64,000 bases of DNA from JAIBBD01 sp041390685. Lineage in GTDB: Bacteria; Chloroflexota; Dehalococcoidia; UBA2979. Of the stretch, positions 50,970-58,609 are shown piece after piece. The position numbers and the translations under genes are program-made. Each line of letters starts with the position of its first letter. Position 1 is the stretch's first letter. The stretch lies in the NCBI GenBank assembly GCA_041390685.1, contig JAWKPL010000001.1:1984001-2048000 (forward strand), given 5' to 3'. The notes beneath the pieces are model-generated. The model did not search any database and had not been told where the DNA came from. It saw only the letters and a program-made list of their open reading frames with translations.

Positions 50970-50973
50970 CTAA
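50932..50973 (+). other. 13-codon micro-ORF
   Basis: ATG at 50932 opens 13 codons (MTNVVENLAKSAD) and stops at TAA 50971-50973. GGGGAG lies about 11 bases upstream, and the preceding stretch is AT-rich. It ends inside the convergent zinc-ribbon gene stop. It may be a leader peptide, a gene remnant or chance. Confidence 0.25.
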
Positions 50974-51251
50974 TCGAGTGCGCCACGGCGCCGCAGCGTG
51001 TCCGGGCGGTTGCAGGCGGGGCACTGGTCGGGCAGTTCCTCGCGCGGCACTTCCGTACGCTCCGAGGACACGAAGAGCCAGATGTCGTCGCGGAGGCGCA
51101 GATTGGCGGACGGCTGACCCGGCAGCCCGCGGGCGCCCGGGCGGCGCTCCTCCTCGATGCGGCGCGCGATCTCAGCGGGCGACATCGGCTCGAGATTGCG
51201 CACGAGCACTTCGCGCCCGCAGTGGCCGCACCGGTAGACGTCGACTGACAT
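50970..51251 (-). CDS. Small zinc-ribbon-like protein
   Basis: 93 residues with two CxxC pairs: YRCGHCGRE near the N-terminus (Cys8, Cys11) and CPACNRP near the C-terminus (about Cys77, Cys80). The middle 55 residues are basic and charged (SPAEIARRIEEERRPG) and could loop between the two metal knuckles. The family is not recognised. ATG 51251 follows TAGACT by six bases on the minus strand; that box overlaps the stop codon of hemW. The two genes are nine bases apart in the same direction. Confidence 0.75.
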   Translation of the reverse strand: MSVDVYRCGHCGREVLVRNLEPMSPAEIARRIEEERRPGARGLPGQPSANLRLRDDIWLFVSSERTEVPREELPDQCPACNRPDTLRRRGALD

Positions 51252-51257
51252 CCTATG

Positions 51258-51263
51258 AGTCTA
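51258..51263 (-). promoter_or_regulatory. Putative leaderless -10 box of the zinc-ribbon gene
   Basis: TAGACT, then CATAGG and the ATG at 51251. The TAG of this box is also the stop codon of hemW (51261-51263). Confidence 0.4.
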
Positions 51264-52472
51264 GCCGGTCGTCGATACCCCCGCGGCACGTTCGGGCAGC
51301 AGGTCGACGAACACCTCGTTCGCGAGGAGCTGCCCGCGAGGTGTGAGCCGGAGCCGGTCGTCCGTTCGCTCCAGCAGCCCGGTCGCCAGATGCCGCGCGA
51401 TCGCCTGGCCGAACTCCGCCTCCGGCGCGCGGCCGAACCGCGCCTCGAACTCCCGTGGCGAGACGCCTTCGATCAACCTCAGCCCGAGGATCATCGCGTC
51501 CGAGCGCAGCAGGGCCTCGTCCGGCGTCTCGCCGCCGTGGATCTGCTGTAGCGCCCCGCCGCCCGTCGCCTGCCGCTCCTCGTACGAGGCGTTCACAAGC
51601 TCGACGTACCGGTTCGGCGCGTCGACGTTGGCGAACCGCTGACCCGCGAAGAACGAGTGCGCGCCCGCTCCGATCCCCAGATACGGCTCCGCTCGCCAGT
51701 ACACGAGGTTGTGCCGGCACTCCCGTCCGGGGAGCGCCCAGTTCGAGAGTTCGTATTGCCGGTAGCCGGCATCGGCGAGGTAGCTGCGCGTCCACTCGTA
51801 CTGGTCCGCAACCACGTCGGGATCCGGCGCCTCGAGCTGTCCTTTCGCGACCTGGTAATACAGCGCCGTGCCCGGCTCGACGGTGAGCGCGTAGCAGGAG
51901 AGGTGTTCCGGCTGCATCCCGATCGCGCGCTGCAGCGTCTCTTGCCAGCGCGCCAGCGGTTGGCCGATCAGTCCGAAGATCAGGTCGAGGTTGAGGTTCT
52001 CGAAGCCCGCGGCACGCGCGGCCTCGATGGCCTCGACGGCCCGGTCGGCGTCGTGCACGCGGTCGAGGAGCCGCAGTTCATCGTCATGCAGCGACTGCAC
52101 CCCGATGGAGAGGCGGTTCAACCCTAGCCCGCGTAGCCCGTGGAGGTGCTCCAGGGTCAACTCGCCGGGGTTCGCTTCCAGCGTCCACTCGCTGTCCGCG
52201 GCGACCTCGTACCGGTCGCGCACGGCGCGGACGATCGCCTCCAGATCCTCGATGGAGGAGAGCGAGGGCGTACCGCCGCCGAAGAAGACGCTTCGCACCT
52301 CGAACTCCCGCGCCGCAGGCGCCCACAGCTCCAACTCGCGGATGAGCGCCGGCGTGTAGTCCGGTACGAGGTGGTCGAGGCCCGCGTACGAGTTGAAGTC
52401 GCAGTAGCCGCACTTGGCGGTGCAGAACGGGATGTGCAGGTACAGCGCGAGGCCAGGCCCTGGGGAGGTCAC
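51261..52472 (-). CDS. hemW: Radical SAM protein HemW (coproporphyrinogen oxidase-like)
   Basis: 403 residues. The radical SAM motif lies in LYLHIPFCTAKCGYCDFNSY, followed by SVFFGGGTPSLSS, ANPGELTLEHLHGLRGLGLN, RLSIGVQSLHDDELR and DLIFGLIGQPLARWQETL. These match HemW, a heme chaperone related to HemN, which lacks proven oxidase activity. The C-terminal winged-helix-like domain is complete. The start is GTG at 52472, six bases after TACGCT on the minus strand. It is divergent from the FAD oxidoreductase gene. Confidence 0.93.
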   Translation of the reverse strand: MTSPGPGLALYLHIPFCTAKCGYCDFNSYAGLDHLVPDYTPALIRELELWAPAAREFEVRSVFFGGGTPSLSSIEDLEAIVRAVRDRYEVAADSEWTLEANPGELTLEHLHGLRGLGLNRLSIGVQSLHDDELRLLDRVHDADRAVEAIEAARAAGFENLNLDLIFGLIGQPLARWQETLQRAIGMQPEHLSCYALTVEPGTALYYQVAKGQLEAPDPDVVADQYEWTRSYLADAGYRQYELSNWALPGRECRHNLVYWRAEPYLGIGAGAHSFFAGQRFANVDAPNRYVELVNASYEERQATGGGALQQIHGGETPDEALLRSDAMILGLRLIEGVSPREFEARFGRAPEAEFGQAIARHLATGLLERTDDRLRLTPRGQLLANEVFVDLLPERAAGVSTTG

Positions 52473-52478
52473 GTGCTC

Positions 52479-52484
52479 AGCGTA
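52479..52484 (-). promoter_or_regulatory. Putative leaderless -10 box of hemW
   Basis: TACGCT followed by GAGCAC and the GTG at 52472 on the minus strand, a six-base spacing. Confidence 0.45.
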
Positions 52485-52572
52485 CAGGCGGCGGGCGGCC
52501 GGGGCCACCGAAGGGCGCACGGAAGGGGTTCGCGCCCCGCATACCCTCGTGCTGTGGGGAGCTGGAGGGATC

Positions 52573-53766
52573 ATGGACAGCTATCGCTACGTCATCCTCG
52601 GCGGAGGCATGGTCGCGGGGTATGCCGCGCAGGAGATGGCCGCCCACGGGCTTGCGCCCGGCGACCTCGCGATCGTGTCCTCCGATTCGGTGCCGCCGTA
52701 CGAGCGCCCGCCGCTCTCGAAGGGCCTCTTGCGGGGCGACGAGGACGAGGCGGACGTGTTCATCAACAACGAGACGTTCTACCGCGACCGGGGCATCTCG
52801 CTGCGCCTGTCGACGGCCGTCGATCGACTGGACACGGACGGCAGGAGGCTGCGACTGGGCGACGGCAGCGAGATCGAGTTCGGCCAGCTCGTCATCGCGA
52901 CGGGCGCACGCGTGCGCACGCTCGATGTGCCCGGTGCCGCCCTCGAGGGCGTCTGCTACCTCCGTAGCCTCGACGACTCGAAGGCGATCCGGGCACGCGC
53001 CGAGCGTGGGAGGCGGGCGGTGGTGCTGGGCGGCGGCTTCATCGGCATGGAGGTGGCCGCCGTCCTGGCACAGCGCGGACTGGATGTCACCCTGGTCTTC
53101 CCCGAGGAACGCGTGTGGGAGCGCTTCTTCACGCCCGAGATGTCAGGCTTCTTTGAGCGCTACTACGGGGGGCGAGGAGTGGCGCTCGCCCGCCAGGAGC
53201 ACGTCGCGCGCGTCGTCGGCGACGAGCGGGTGCAGGCCGTCGAGCTGGAGTCGGGCCGGAGCCTGCAGGCGGACCTGGTCGTGGCCGGGATCGGCGTCGT
53301 CCCCGTGGTCGACCCCCTCGAGGGCTCGGGCATCGCCCTCGATGACGGTGTCGTGGTGGACGAGTACCTGGAGTCGAGCGTCCCCGGCATCTTCGCGGCC
53401 GGGGACGTCGCGAATTACCGCGACCTGCTGTTCGGCACCAGGCGACGGCTGGAGCACTGGGACAATGCGGTTGAGCAGGGAAAGCACGTCGGCCGCGCGC
53501 TGCTCGGCGAGCGCACGCCATTCGTCCACGTCCCGTACTTCTTCTCAGACGTGTTCGACCTGTCCTACGAGCTGTGGGGCGCCGCTGACGGCGCGGACGC
53601 GGTGGTGACGCGCGGCGATGTCGCTTCGGGGAGCTTCGGTGTCTGGTGGTCTCGCGGCGACCGGGTGGTCGCCGCGTTCCTCATGGACCGTCCCGACGAG
53701 GAGCGCGATCTCGCGCCGGCGCTCATCAGCGATTCGAAGCCGCTGCCCCCGTCGTGGCGCCCGTAG
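52573..53766 (+). CDS. FAD-dependent oxidoreductase (ferredoxin-reductase/AIF-like)
   Basis: 397 residues of the pyridine nucleotide-disulfide fold. The FAD site YVILGGGMVAGYAA is followed by PYERPPLSKGLLRG, typical of rubredoxin and ferredoxin reductases. The NAD site VVLGGGFIGMEVAAVL and GIFAAGDVANYRD, then the HWDNAVEQGKHVGRAL block, fit the Rhodococcus-type reductase/AIFM group. No redox-active Cys pair is seen. The partner ferredoxin is unknown; the 7Fe ferredoxin elsewhere in the window is only a candidate. GGAGGG precedes ATG 52573. Its end overlaps the convergent sortase gene by 41 bases. Confidence 0.9.
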   Translation: MDSYRYVILGGGMVAGYAAQEMAAHGLAPGDLAIVSSDSVPPYERPPLSKGLLRGDEDEADVFINNETFYRDRGISLRLSTAVDRLDTDGRRLRLGDGSEIEFGQLVIATGARVRTLDVPGAALEGVCYLRSLDDSKAIRARAERGRRAVVLGGGFIGMEVAAVLAQRGLDVTLVFPEERVWERFFTPEMSGFFERYYGGRGVALARQEHVARVVGDERVQAVELESGRSLQADLVVAGIGVVPVVDPLEGSGIALDDGVVVDEYLESSVPGIFAAGDVANYRDLLFGTRRRLEHWDNAVEQGKHVGRALLGERTPFVHVPYFFSDVFDLSYELWGAADGADAVVTRGDVASGSFGVWWSRGDRVVAAFLMDRPDEERDLAPALISDSKPLPPSWRP

Positions 53767-54490
53767 CACTCGCCGTCGTGTTGTCGTCGATGCGGCGCGC
53801 CTGGACGACGTCCCGGTCCAGGTAGTCGCCGTACCCGGTCTCGTTGTAGACGATCCGTCCGCCGCACGTGATGAGGGTGATCCATTCCTCGCCCTCCGGG
53901 CGGGCGCTCGGCCAGATGACCTCGCCCATCGGGATGGAGTTCACGTCGTAGCGGATGTTAGTCATCACCTCGTAGTGGTACTCGAGGCCGTTGTCCATCG
54001 TCACGATGATCTCGTCGCCGGGCACGGCGAGGTGCAGCGAGTAGAAGGGGCCCCGACTGCGGTTCCACGTCTCGTGCGCGGAGAAGACCGCGTTCTCCCT
54101 AAAGCCCGGCTTGGAGTACTCGGGGTACCAGCCAACCGCGTATACCCCGTCGCTCGGTTCCTGCATCTCATTGTTCACCACGTACACCTGCTCGATGTAG
54201 TGGTCGATGCCGAGGCGGGGCGCCGACAGACGCACGACCGCCCCGTCGTACGGCGGAGGGGTCGGCTCTGGAGTTGGTGAGGGAGTCGGCGTTGGCGTGG
54301 GCGTGCGGGTCGGTGTCGGCGTAGCGGTCGAGGTCGCGATGCGCACGTCCTCGACGCGGGCGGCTGGCTCGTCCGAGCCACCACTGAAGAGCGCGAACGC
54401 AACACCGCCGGTTGAGAGCAGCACGACCAGCGCGATCGCGCCCGCAATCAGCTGCCGGCGCCGGTCCGCAAGCAACGATTCCAGCATCAT
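53726..54490 (-). CDS. Sortase (class E/F-like)
   Basis: 254 residues. One membrane segment (about 12-35) is followed by a Thr/Pro spacer (about 52-80) and the sortase barrel. The catalytic His139 lies in FSAHETWNRSRGPFY, Cys209 in WITLITCGG, and an Arg follows in the YLDRDVVQARRI segment. Sortases anchor surface proteins by cleaving a C-terminal TG-type signal. The divergent neighbour encodes a cupredoxin ending in PPKTG plus a membrane segment and basic tail, a fitting substrate. The class is inferred from overall layout. ATG 54490 has a second ATG next to it. Confidence 0.88.
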   Translation of the reverse strand: MMLESLLADRRRQLIAGAIALVVLLSTGGVAFALFSGGSDEPAARVEDVRIATSTATPTPTRTPTPTPTPSPTPEPTPPPYDGAVVRLSAPRLGIDHYIEQVYVVNNEMQEPSDGVYAVGWYPEYSKPGFRENAVFSAHETWNRSRGPFYSLHLAVPGDEIIVTMDNGLEYHYEVMTNIRYDVNSIPMGEVIWPSARPEGEEWITLITCGGRIVYNETGYGDYLDRDVVQARRIDDNTTASATGATTGAAASNR

Positions 54491-54650
54491 CCAACCTGCC
54501 TGCCGAGGGAGCTGTACCGCGGATCGCCCGGTGACCCGGGCGCGGATCCAATCCTAGCAGAGGCCTCCCTGATGGTCTTCCGGGTCGATGGTGCAAGGGC
54601 CATTCGTACGGTCTCCTTCTGAAAAAGTCCCTAAAGGGCCGCTTCAATAC

Positions 54651-54678
54651 TTGCACCCACGGCCGGAAGGACTAGTGT
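54651..54678 (+). promoter_or_regulatory. Putative promoter of the cupredoxin gene
   Basis: TTGCAC (54651-54656) and TAGTGT (54673-54678), 16 bases apart, lie 47 bases before the ATG at 54725. GGAGGGG follows at 54711-54717. Confidence 0.4.
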
Positions 54679-54724
54679 TCGCGAGGCCTGACGTAGTCCC
54701 ACACAGATCAGGAGGGGAGACGAG

Positions 54725-55906
54725 ATGTCAGTACACAGATTGGCGAAATACCTGGGGATGTTCGCCGTAGCGGCCGCGATGCTGGTCCCGGCCGTCTGGA
54801 TGGCCCGCCCCGCCGCGGCGGAGGACGGACCGACCATCGCCGTGGGGAGCGGCGAGACCGGCTACGCCGTCAACCTCTTCGGGGCGCCGGAGATCACGGT
54901 CATCAAGGGCACGACGGTCACCTTCGAGGCCGGGTGGCTGGAGCCGCACACGGTGACGTTCCCCGGTATGCAGCCCATTCCGTCTCCGGAAGACCCGAAC
55001 GCGGCCATTCCGACCAACCCGGGCCAGGTCGTCGAGTATGGCGGCACGCAGTTCGTGAACTCGGGCTTCATCGCCAGCGGCGGCGCGTTCGGCGAGAACA
55101 AGTCGTTCCAGATCACGTTCGCCAAGCAGGGCTCGTTCCCGTACGTCTGCATCATCCACCCGGGTATGGCAGGTACCGTCAACGTCGTCGGCGGCGGCTC
55201 GGTGACCTCGCAGGGTGAGATCGACGCCACCGCGAAGGCCGCCTTCGCCAGCGCGCTGACGGCTCTGAAGGCCGAAGCGAAGAAGCTCGCCGAGAAGCAA
55301 GTGACGAAGGTCGCGAACGCCGACGGCAGCACGACCTGGCGCGTCAACACCGTCGGTGGATTCGTTCCCCCGTCCGATGTCCAGCAGTTCTTCCCGCCCG
55401 CGATGAACGTCCAGGAGGGCGACACCGTGGTGTGGGAGTCCTCCGTGCCGACGCCGCATACCGTCACGTTCCTGGGCGGCGCCGACCTCGGCAAGATCAT
55501 CGCCGAGGGTCCCCCGGACATTCTCGCGAACGAGAAGATCCTGCTTCCGACGCAGGCGCCCGCTGCGGGCTACGACGGCAACGGCTACATCAACTCCGGG
55601 ATTATCGGCATCGCCGGGTTCCCCGCCGGGACGACGTACTCGGTGAAGTTCGGCAAGGCCGGGTCGTACTCGTACTTCTGCATCCTGCACGTTGAGCAGG
55701 GTATGGGTGGCGTCGTGAACGTATCCGCGAAGTCGGCGCCGGCCCAGGCGACCCCCGCGGCCACGACGACCCCCGCCCCCCCGAAGACGGGTAGCGGCAA
55801 CCTCGTCGCGGATGGCGACGCTCCGTTCATCGGACTCATGCTCGCGGGCTTCGCGGTCGCGCTGCTCGCAGGCGTCCGCCTCGTGACGAAGCGCCCCACG
55901 CGCTAG
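54725..55906 (+). CDS. Double cupredoxin with sortase-signal-like C-terminus
   Basis: 393 residues. A signal peptide ends near residue 32 (RPAAAEDG). Two plastocyanin-type domains follow. Domain one keeps His75 (EPHTVTF) and Cys142, His145, Met148 in VCIIHPGM. Domain two keeps His245 (TPHTVTF), Cys319, His322 and Met327 in CILHVEQGM, with a longer loop before Met. Between them is a helical, Lys-rich region (about 165-195). The C-terminus has PPKTG (352-356), a hydrophobic segment and a basic RLVTKRPTR tail. Both sites should bind one type 1 copper. GGAGGGG precedes ATG 54725. It is divergent from a sortase and may be its substrate. Confidence 0.88.
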   Translation: MSVHRLAKYLGMFAVAAAMLVPAVWMARPAAAEDGPTIAVGSGETGYAVNLFGAPEITVIKGTTVTFEAGWLEPHTVTFPGMQPIPSPEDPNAAIPTNPGQVVEYGGTQFVNSGFIASGGAFGENKSFQITFAKQGSFPYVCIIHPGMAGTVNVVGGGSVTSQGEIDATAKAAFASALTALKAEAKKLAEKQVTKVANADGSTTWRVNTVGGFVPPSDVQQFFPPAMNVQEGDTVVWESSVPTPHTVTFLGGADLGKIIAEGPPDILANEKILLPTQAPAAGYDGNGYINSGIIGIAGFPAGTTYSVKFGKAGSYSYFCILHVEQGMGGVVNVSAKSAPAQATPAATTTPAPPKTGSGNLVADGDAPFIGLMLAGFAVALLAGVRLVTKRPTR

Positions 55907-55923
55907 TCACGAGGGTGATCGAC

Positions 55924-55951
55924 GCGGGCCCGGCATCCTTGCCGGGCCCGC
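55924..55951. terminator. Strong hairpin after the double cupredoxin gene
   Basis: GCGGGCCCGG (55924-55933) pairs perfectly with CCGGGCCCGC (55942-55951) across an eight-base loop. It lies 18 bases after the cupredoxin stop and 43 before the next start. There is no T-run, so factor-independent termination is uncertain. Confidence 0.6.
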
Positions 55952-55993
55952 CGTCCGTCCCCATCGCGCCTCACCGTCCCGAGGAGTCAGCCC

Positions 55994-56647
55994 GTGTCCC
56001 GGTTCCGCATGCTCACGCTCGGATTCGTGGCGGCTTCATGCCTCGTTGCCCTCGCCTGCGGCGACGACGATGGCGGGGAGGCCACCCGCACCGCGACAGC
56101 CGAAGTGCAGCGCCCGCTGCCCACCGCAACCGTCACCCGGACGCTGACCGCCACTGCCACGCCGACCTCGGCGTCGCCCGCGACCGCCACCGCGACACCA
56201 ACGGAAGAGGCACCGGCGCCGGCCGCTACACCGGTCGTCACGCAGGCTCCCGTCGTGCAGCCGACCCAAGCGCCGCAGCCGCAGTCCACCCAGCCCCCAC
56301 CGCCTCCGCCGCCCGCCGCCACCGAGCCACCTCCGCCGCCTCCCGCCGCGACGGAGCCACCCCCGGTCGCAACGGAGCCGCCCCCCCCGGCGCCGCCGAC
56401 GACCGTGAGCGTCAGCATCAACAACCTGGCGTTCATCCCCGGGAGCATCGCCGTGACCGCCGGGAGCACCGTCGTGTGGACGAACCGGGACCAGTTCCCC
56501 CACGACGTCACGTCGAGCGGTGGTCAGTTCGCTTCGAGCACGATGCAGCGAGGAGACTCGTTCAGCGCGACCTTCTCGACGCCCGGCTCGTACGGCTACA
56601 TCTGCACGATCCATCCGTTCATGACGGCGACGGTGGTCGTCAACTGA
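55994..56647 (+). CDS. Cupredoxin lipoprotein with Pro/Thr stalk
   Basis: 217 residues. A signal peptide ends in LVALACGDDDGG, a weak lipobox with Cys22, so it is probably a lipoprotein. A Thr/Ala stalk and a Pro-rich stretch (about 30-137) separate it from one cupredoxin domain (about 138-217). Ligands are His171 (FPHDVTS), Cys205, His208 and Met211 in YICTIHPFM. It is shorter in copper-domain content than the double cupredoxin upstream and lacks a sorting tail. The start is GTG at 55994 with GAGGAG upstream. It likely carries electrons at the outer membrane face of the cell membrane; the partner is unknown. Confidence 0.85.
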   Translation: MSRFRMLTLGFVAASCLVALACGDDDGGEATRTATAEVQRPLPTATVTRTLTATATPTSASPATATATPTEEAPAPAATPVVTQAPVVQPTQAPQPQSTQPPPPPPPAATEPPPPPPAATEPPPVATEPPPPAPPTTVSVSINNLAFIPGSIAVTAGSTVVWTNRDQFPHDVTSSGGQFASSTMQRGDSFSATFSTPGSYGYICTIHPFMTATVVVN

Positions 56648-56717
56648 TCCCGGCTCGACCTGATCGAGGCCGCTTCGGCTAGTCTGTAGCCGCCACGACG
56701 GATCGAGGGGGTGCTGG

Positions 56718-57305
56718 ATGGAGCCGATCAACGACGTGATGCAGCTGTTCCGCCACCAGCGCGCGGTGCGCGCCTGGTCGGATCAGCCGGTGTCAGAGGA
56801 AACGCTCCGGCGAATCCTGGAGGCCGCCATCCACGGGCCCTCGGGCTCGAACTCGCAGCCATGGCGCTTCATCGTCATCCGCGACCAGGCCGTGAAGGAC
56901 GAGGTCAGCGCACTCTACGAGGAGGCGATGGCCGAACAGTACCAGGGCGCGGAGCCCGACCGCGCTCGTGACCGCCAGACGCTCGCCGATGCGCCGGTGC
57001 TCATCGTCCCGCTGGTGCGTGTGCCCAGAAACGGCCGCGCGGGCTTCCAGACCGGCGCTTCGATCTACCCCGCCTGCCAGAACCTCATGCTCGCCGCGCG
57101 CTCGCTTGGCCTCGGCACCGTGCTCAGCACGCTGCACCGCCTGCGCAAGGACCAGATCCACGAGGTGCTGCGCATCCCTGAGGGCTGGGAGAGCGCCGCG
57201 ATCATCCCGCTCGGCTACCCGGACCGGAAGTACGGCCCCAACCGCCGTCGCCCGGTCGAGGAGTTCATCGTCCACGATCGCTTCCCGGAGGCGGAGGCCT
57301 CGTAG
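56718..57305 (+). CDS. Nitroreductase family protein
   Basis: 195-residue FMN enzyme. RAVRAWSDQPVSEETLRRIL, the AIHGPSGSNSQPWRFIVIRD block and the C-terminal GYPDRKYGPNRRRPVEEFI are conserved positions of the NADH oxidase/nitroreductase fold. Typical substrates are quinones, nitro compounds or flavins; none can be assigned. GAGGGGG precedes ATG 56718. The FTR-type gene follows 51 bases after its stop in the same direction. Confidence 0.92.
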   Translation: MEPINDVMQLFRHQRAVRAWSDQPVSEETLRRILEAAIHGPSGSNSQPWRFIVIRDQAVKDEVSALYEEAMAEQYQGAEPDRARDRQTLADAPVLIVPLVRVPRNGRAGFQTGASIYPACQNLMLAARSLGLGTVLSTLHRLRKDQIHEVLRIPEGWESAAIIPLGYPDRKYGPNRRRPVEEFIVHDRFPEAEAS

Positions 57306-57356
57306 CCCCCGTGCGGAACCGGGTACCCTGATCGCGCAGCACGAGGGAGGAAGCGC

Positions 57357-57815
57357 ATGGAGCTACCGGACCAGCGATCGATCGACAAGATGTGGAAGTA
57401 CGCGGAGAAGTTCGCCGAGAAGTCCGGCACGCACCTCCACCCGGACCGCAGCATCACGGAGGCCGTCGTCCTCGGCCTCGCGCACAACGTCGATGAGTAT
57501 GGCCGGCCGATCTGCCCCTGCAACTTCTACCCGACGAAGGACGAGGACGGGAACTGGCCCGAGGGCCTCTACCTGCCTCGCGAGGAAGAGGCGAAGCGCC
57601 GCACCTGGATCTGCGCCTGTGACGAGATGCAGAAGTTCAAGTACTGCCACTGCCTCCTCTTTGTGAACGAGGACGGCCTTCCGATCACGGAGTACCTGCC
57701 CGAGGACCACGAGGGCCGCGAAATCTACGGCCTGATCGAAGACCCGACCCCCGACAAGGGCCGCGCACTCGGCCGCATCGAGGAAGCGCGCCGGGCGGAG
57801 GGCGCTGCAGACTAG
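57357..57815 (+). CDS. Ferredoxin-thioredoxin reductase catalytic-domain protein
   Basis: 152 residues with the six cysteines of the FTR beta subunit: CPC (Cys53, Cys55), CAC (Cys86, Cys88) and CHC (Cys97, Cys99). By analogy Cys53, Cys86, Cys88 and Cys97 hold the 4Fe-4S cluster, and Cys55 and Cys99 form the active disulfide. The gap between the first and second pairs is about 14 residues longer than in the cyanobacterial enzyme. No FTR variable-chain gene adjoins it, so partners may differ. GGGAGGAAGC precedes ATG 57357. The acidic C-terminus is family-specific. Confidence 0.9.
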   Translation: MELPDQRSIDKMWKYAEKFAEKSGTHLHPDRSITEAVVLGLAHNVDEYGRPICPCNFYPTKDEDGNWPEGLYLPREEEAKRRTWICACDEMQKFKYCHCLLFVNEDGLPITEYLPEDHEGREIYGLIEDPTPDKGRALGRIEEARRAEGAAD

Positions 57816-57830
57816 CGGCAGCGAGCGCGA

Positions 57831-58466
57831 TCAGGACGACCGTAACCCGATCCGAGTTCGGTACGGTCCCCAGTCTGTGCGGACATAGACTGCTGTCACC
57901 ACGTACCCGTTGCTGGTGAGTTCGGACGTTTCCATCTCGCCCGCCGCGAGCAACGGGCGACGGCGCTCGACCTCACGATGGATTTCAGTGCGGACCTCGA
58001 GCCCGGTGCGCTCGTCCGCCCAGGTCGTTGAGTCCTGAACCGGCGTCGGGGTTCGCGCACCGGCTTTGCCGAGGTACATACCCCGAGGTCTTCGGGGGGC
58101 CGCGGTTTCGTCGTCCGTTTCGCGACGCCCGGCGCCGGGCCCATTCGTCATGCTCCTTTTCCGCTCGGGGTAACCGCGCAGAGCGCGTCTTCCTCGGCGC
58201 AACGGACTGCTCTCCCACACCCGGCGTAGTCGCGCCCTCAGGCCATCGGCGTTCCCTCCGTTCTTCAACGCGAACACCGATAGGGCCCGTGTCGCCGCGC
58301 TGCTGGCATCGTCGGTGTGCCCAAGTAGGTAAAGAGCCGTCGCCCGGTAGTAATCGCGCTCCCAGCCTTCTGGGAACCGACGTGCGACTTCAAGGAGCTG
58401 TTGACCATCCCGCCTCCGGTAGGCGCTCGCCGCGCGTGTCCGCAACTCCGAAAGCCTTGTTCCCAC
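57831..58466 (-). CDS. Hypothetical protein with TPR-like N-terminus
   Basis: About 211 residues, not recognised. The first 75 residues look like two or three TPR-type helices (LLEVARRFPEGWERDYYRATALYLLGHTDDA). A very basic, low-complexity linker (about 85-135) follows, then a C-terminal 75-residue part with TEIHREVERRRPLLAAG. ATG 58151 inside the frame has AAAGGAG next to it and could start a shorter form. The base composition is less GC-rich than its neighbours. Coding is plausible but unproven. Confidence 0.5.
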   Translation of the reverse strand: MGTRLSELRTRAASAYRRRDGQQLLEVARRFPEGWERDYYRATALYLLGHTDDASSAATRALSVFALKNGGNADGLRARLRRVWESSPLRRGRRALRGYPERKRSMTNGPGAGRRETDDETAAPRRPRGMYLGKAGARTPTPVQDSTTWADERTGLEVRTEIHREVERRRPLLAAGEMETSELTSNGYVVTAVYVRTDWGPYRTRIGLRSS

Positions 58467-58609
58467 ATCGCCCTTGATACCACATTAGTAATCGGATGCC
58501 GAACGCACTGTCACGAGGTGCCGGACACGACCTCGAATTGCCCGCCTCATAAGCCCGTGCGACACTCGCTCGCATCCAGACAGCGGCGAGCGAGGGAGTG
58601 CGCGACGTG

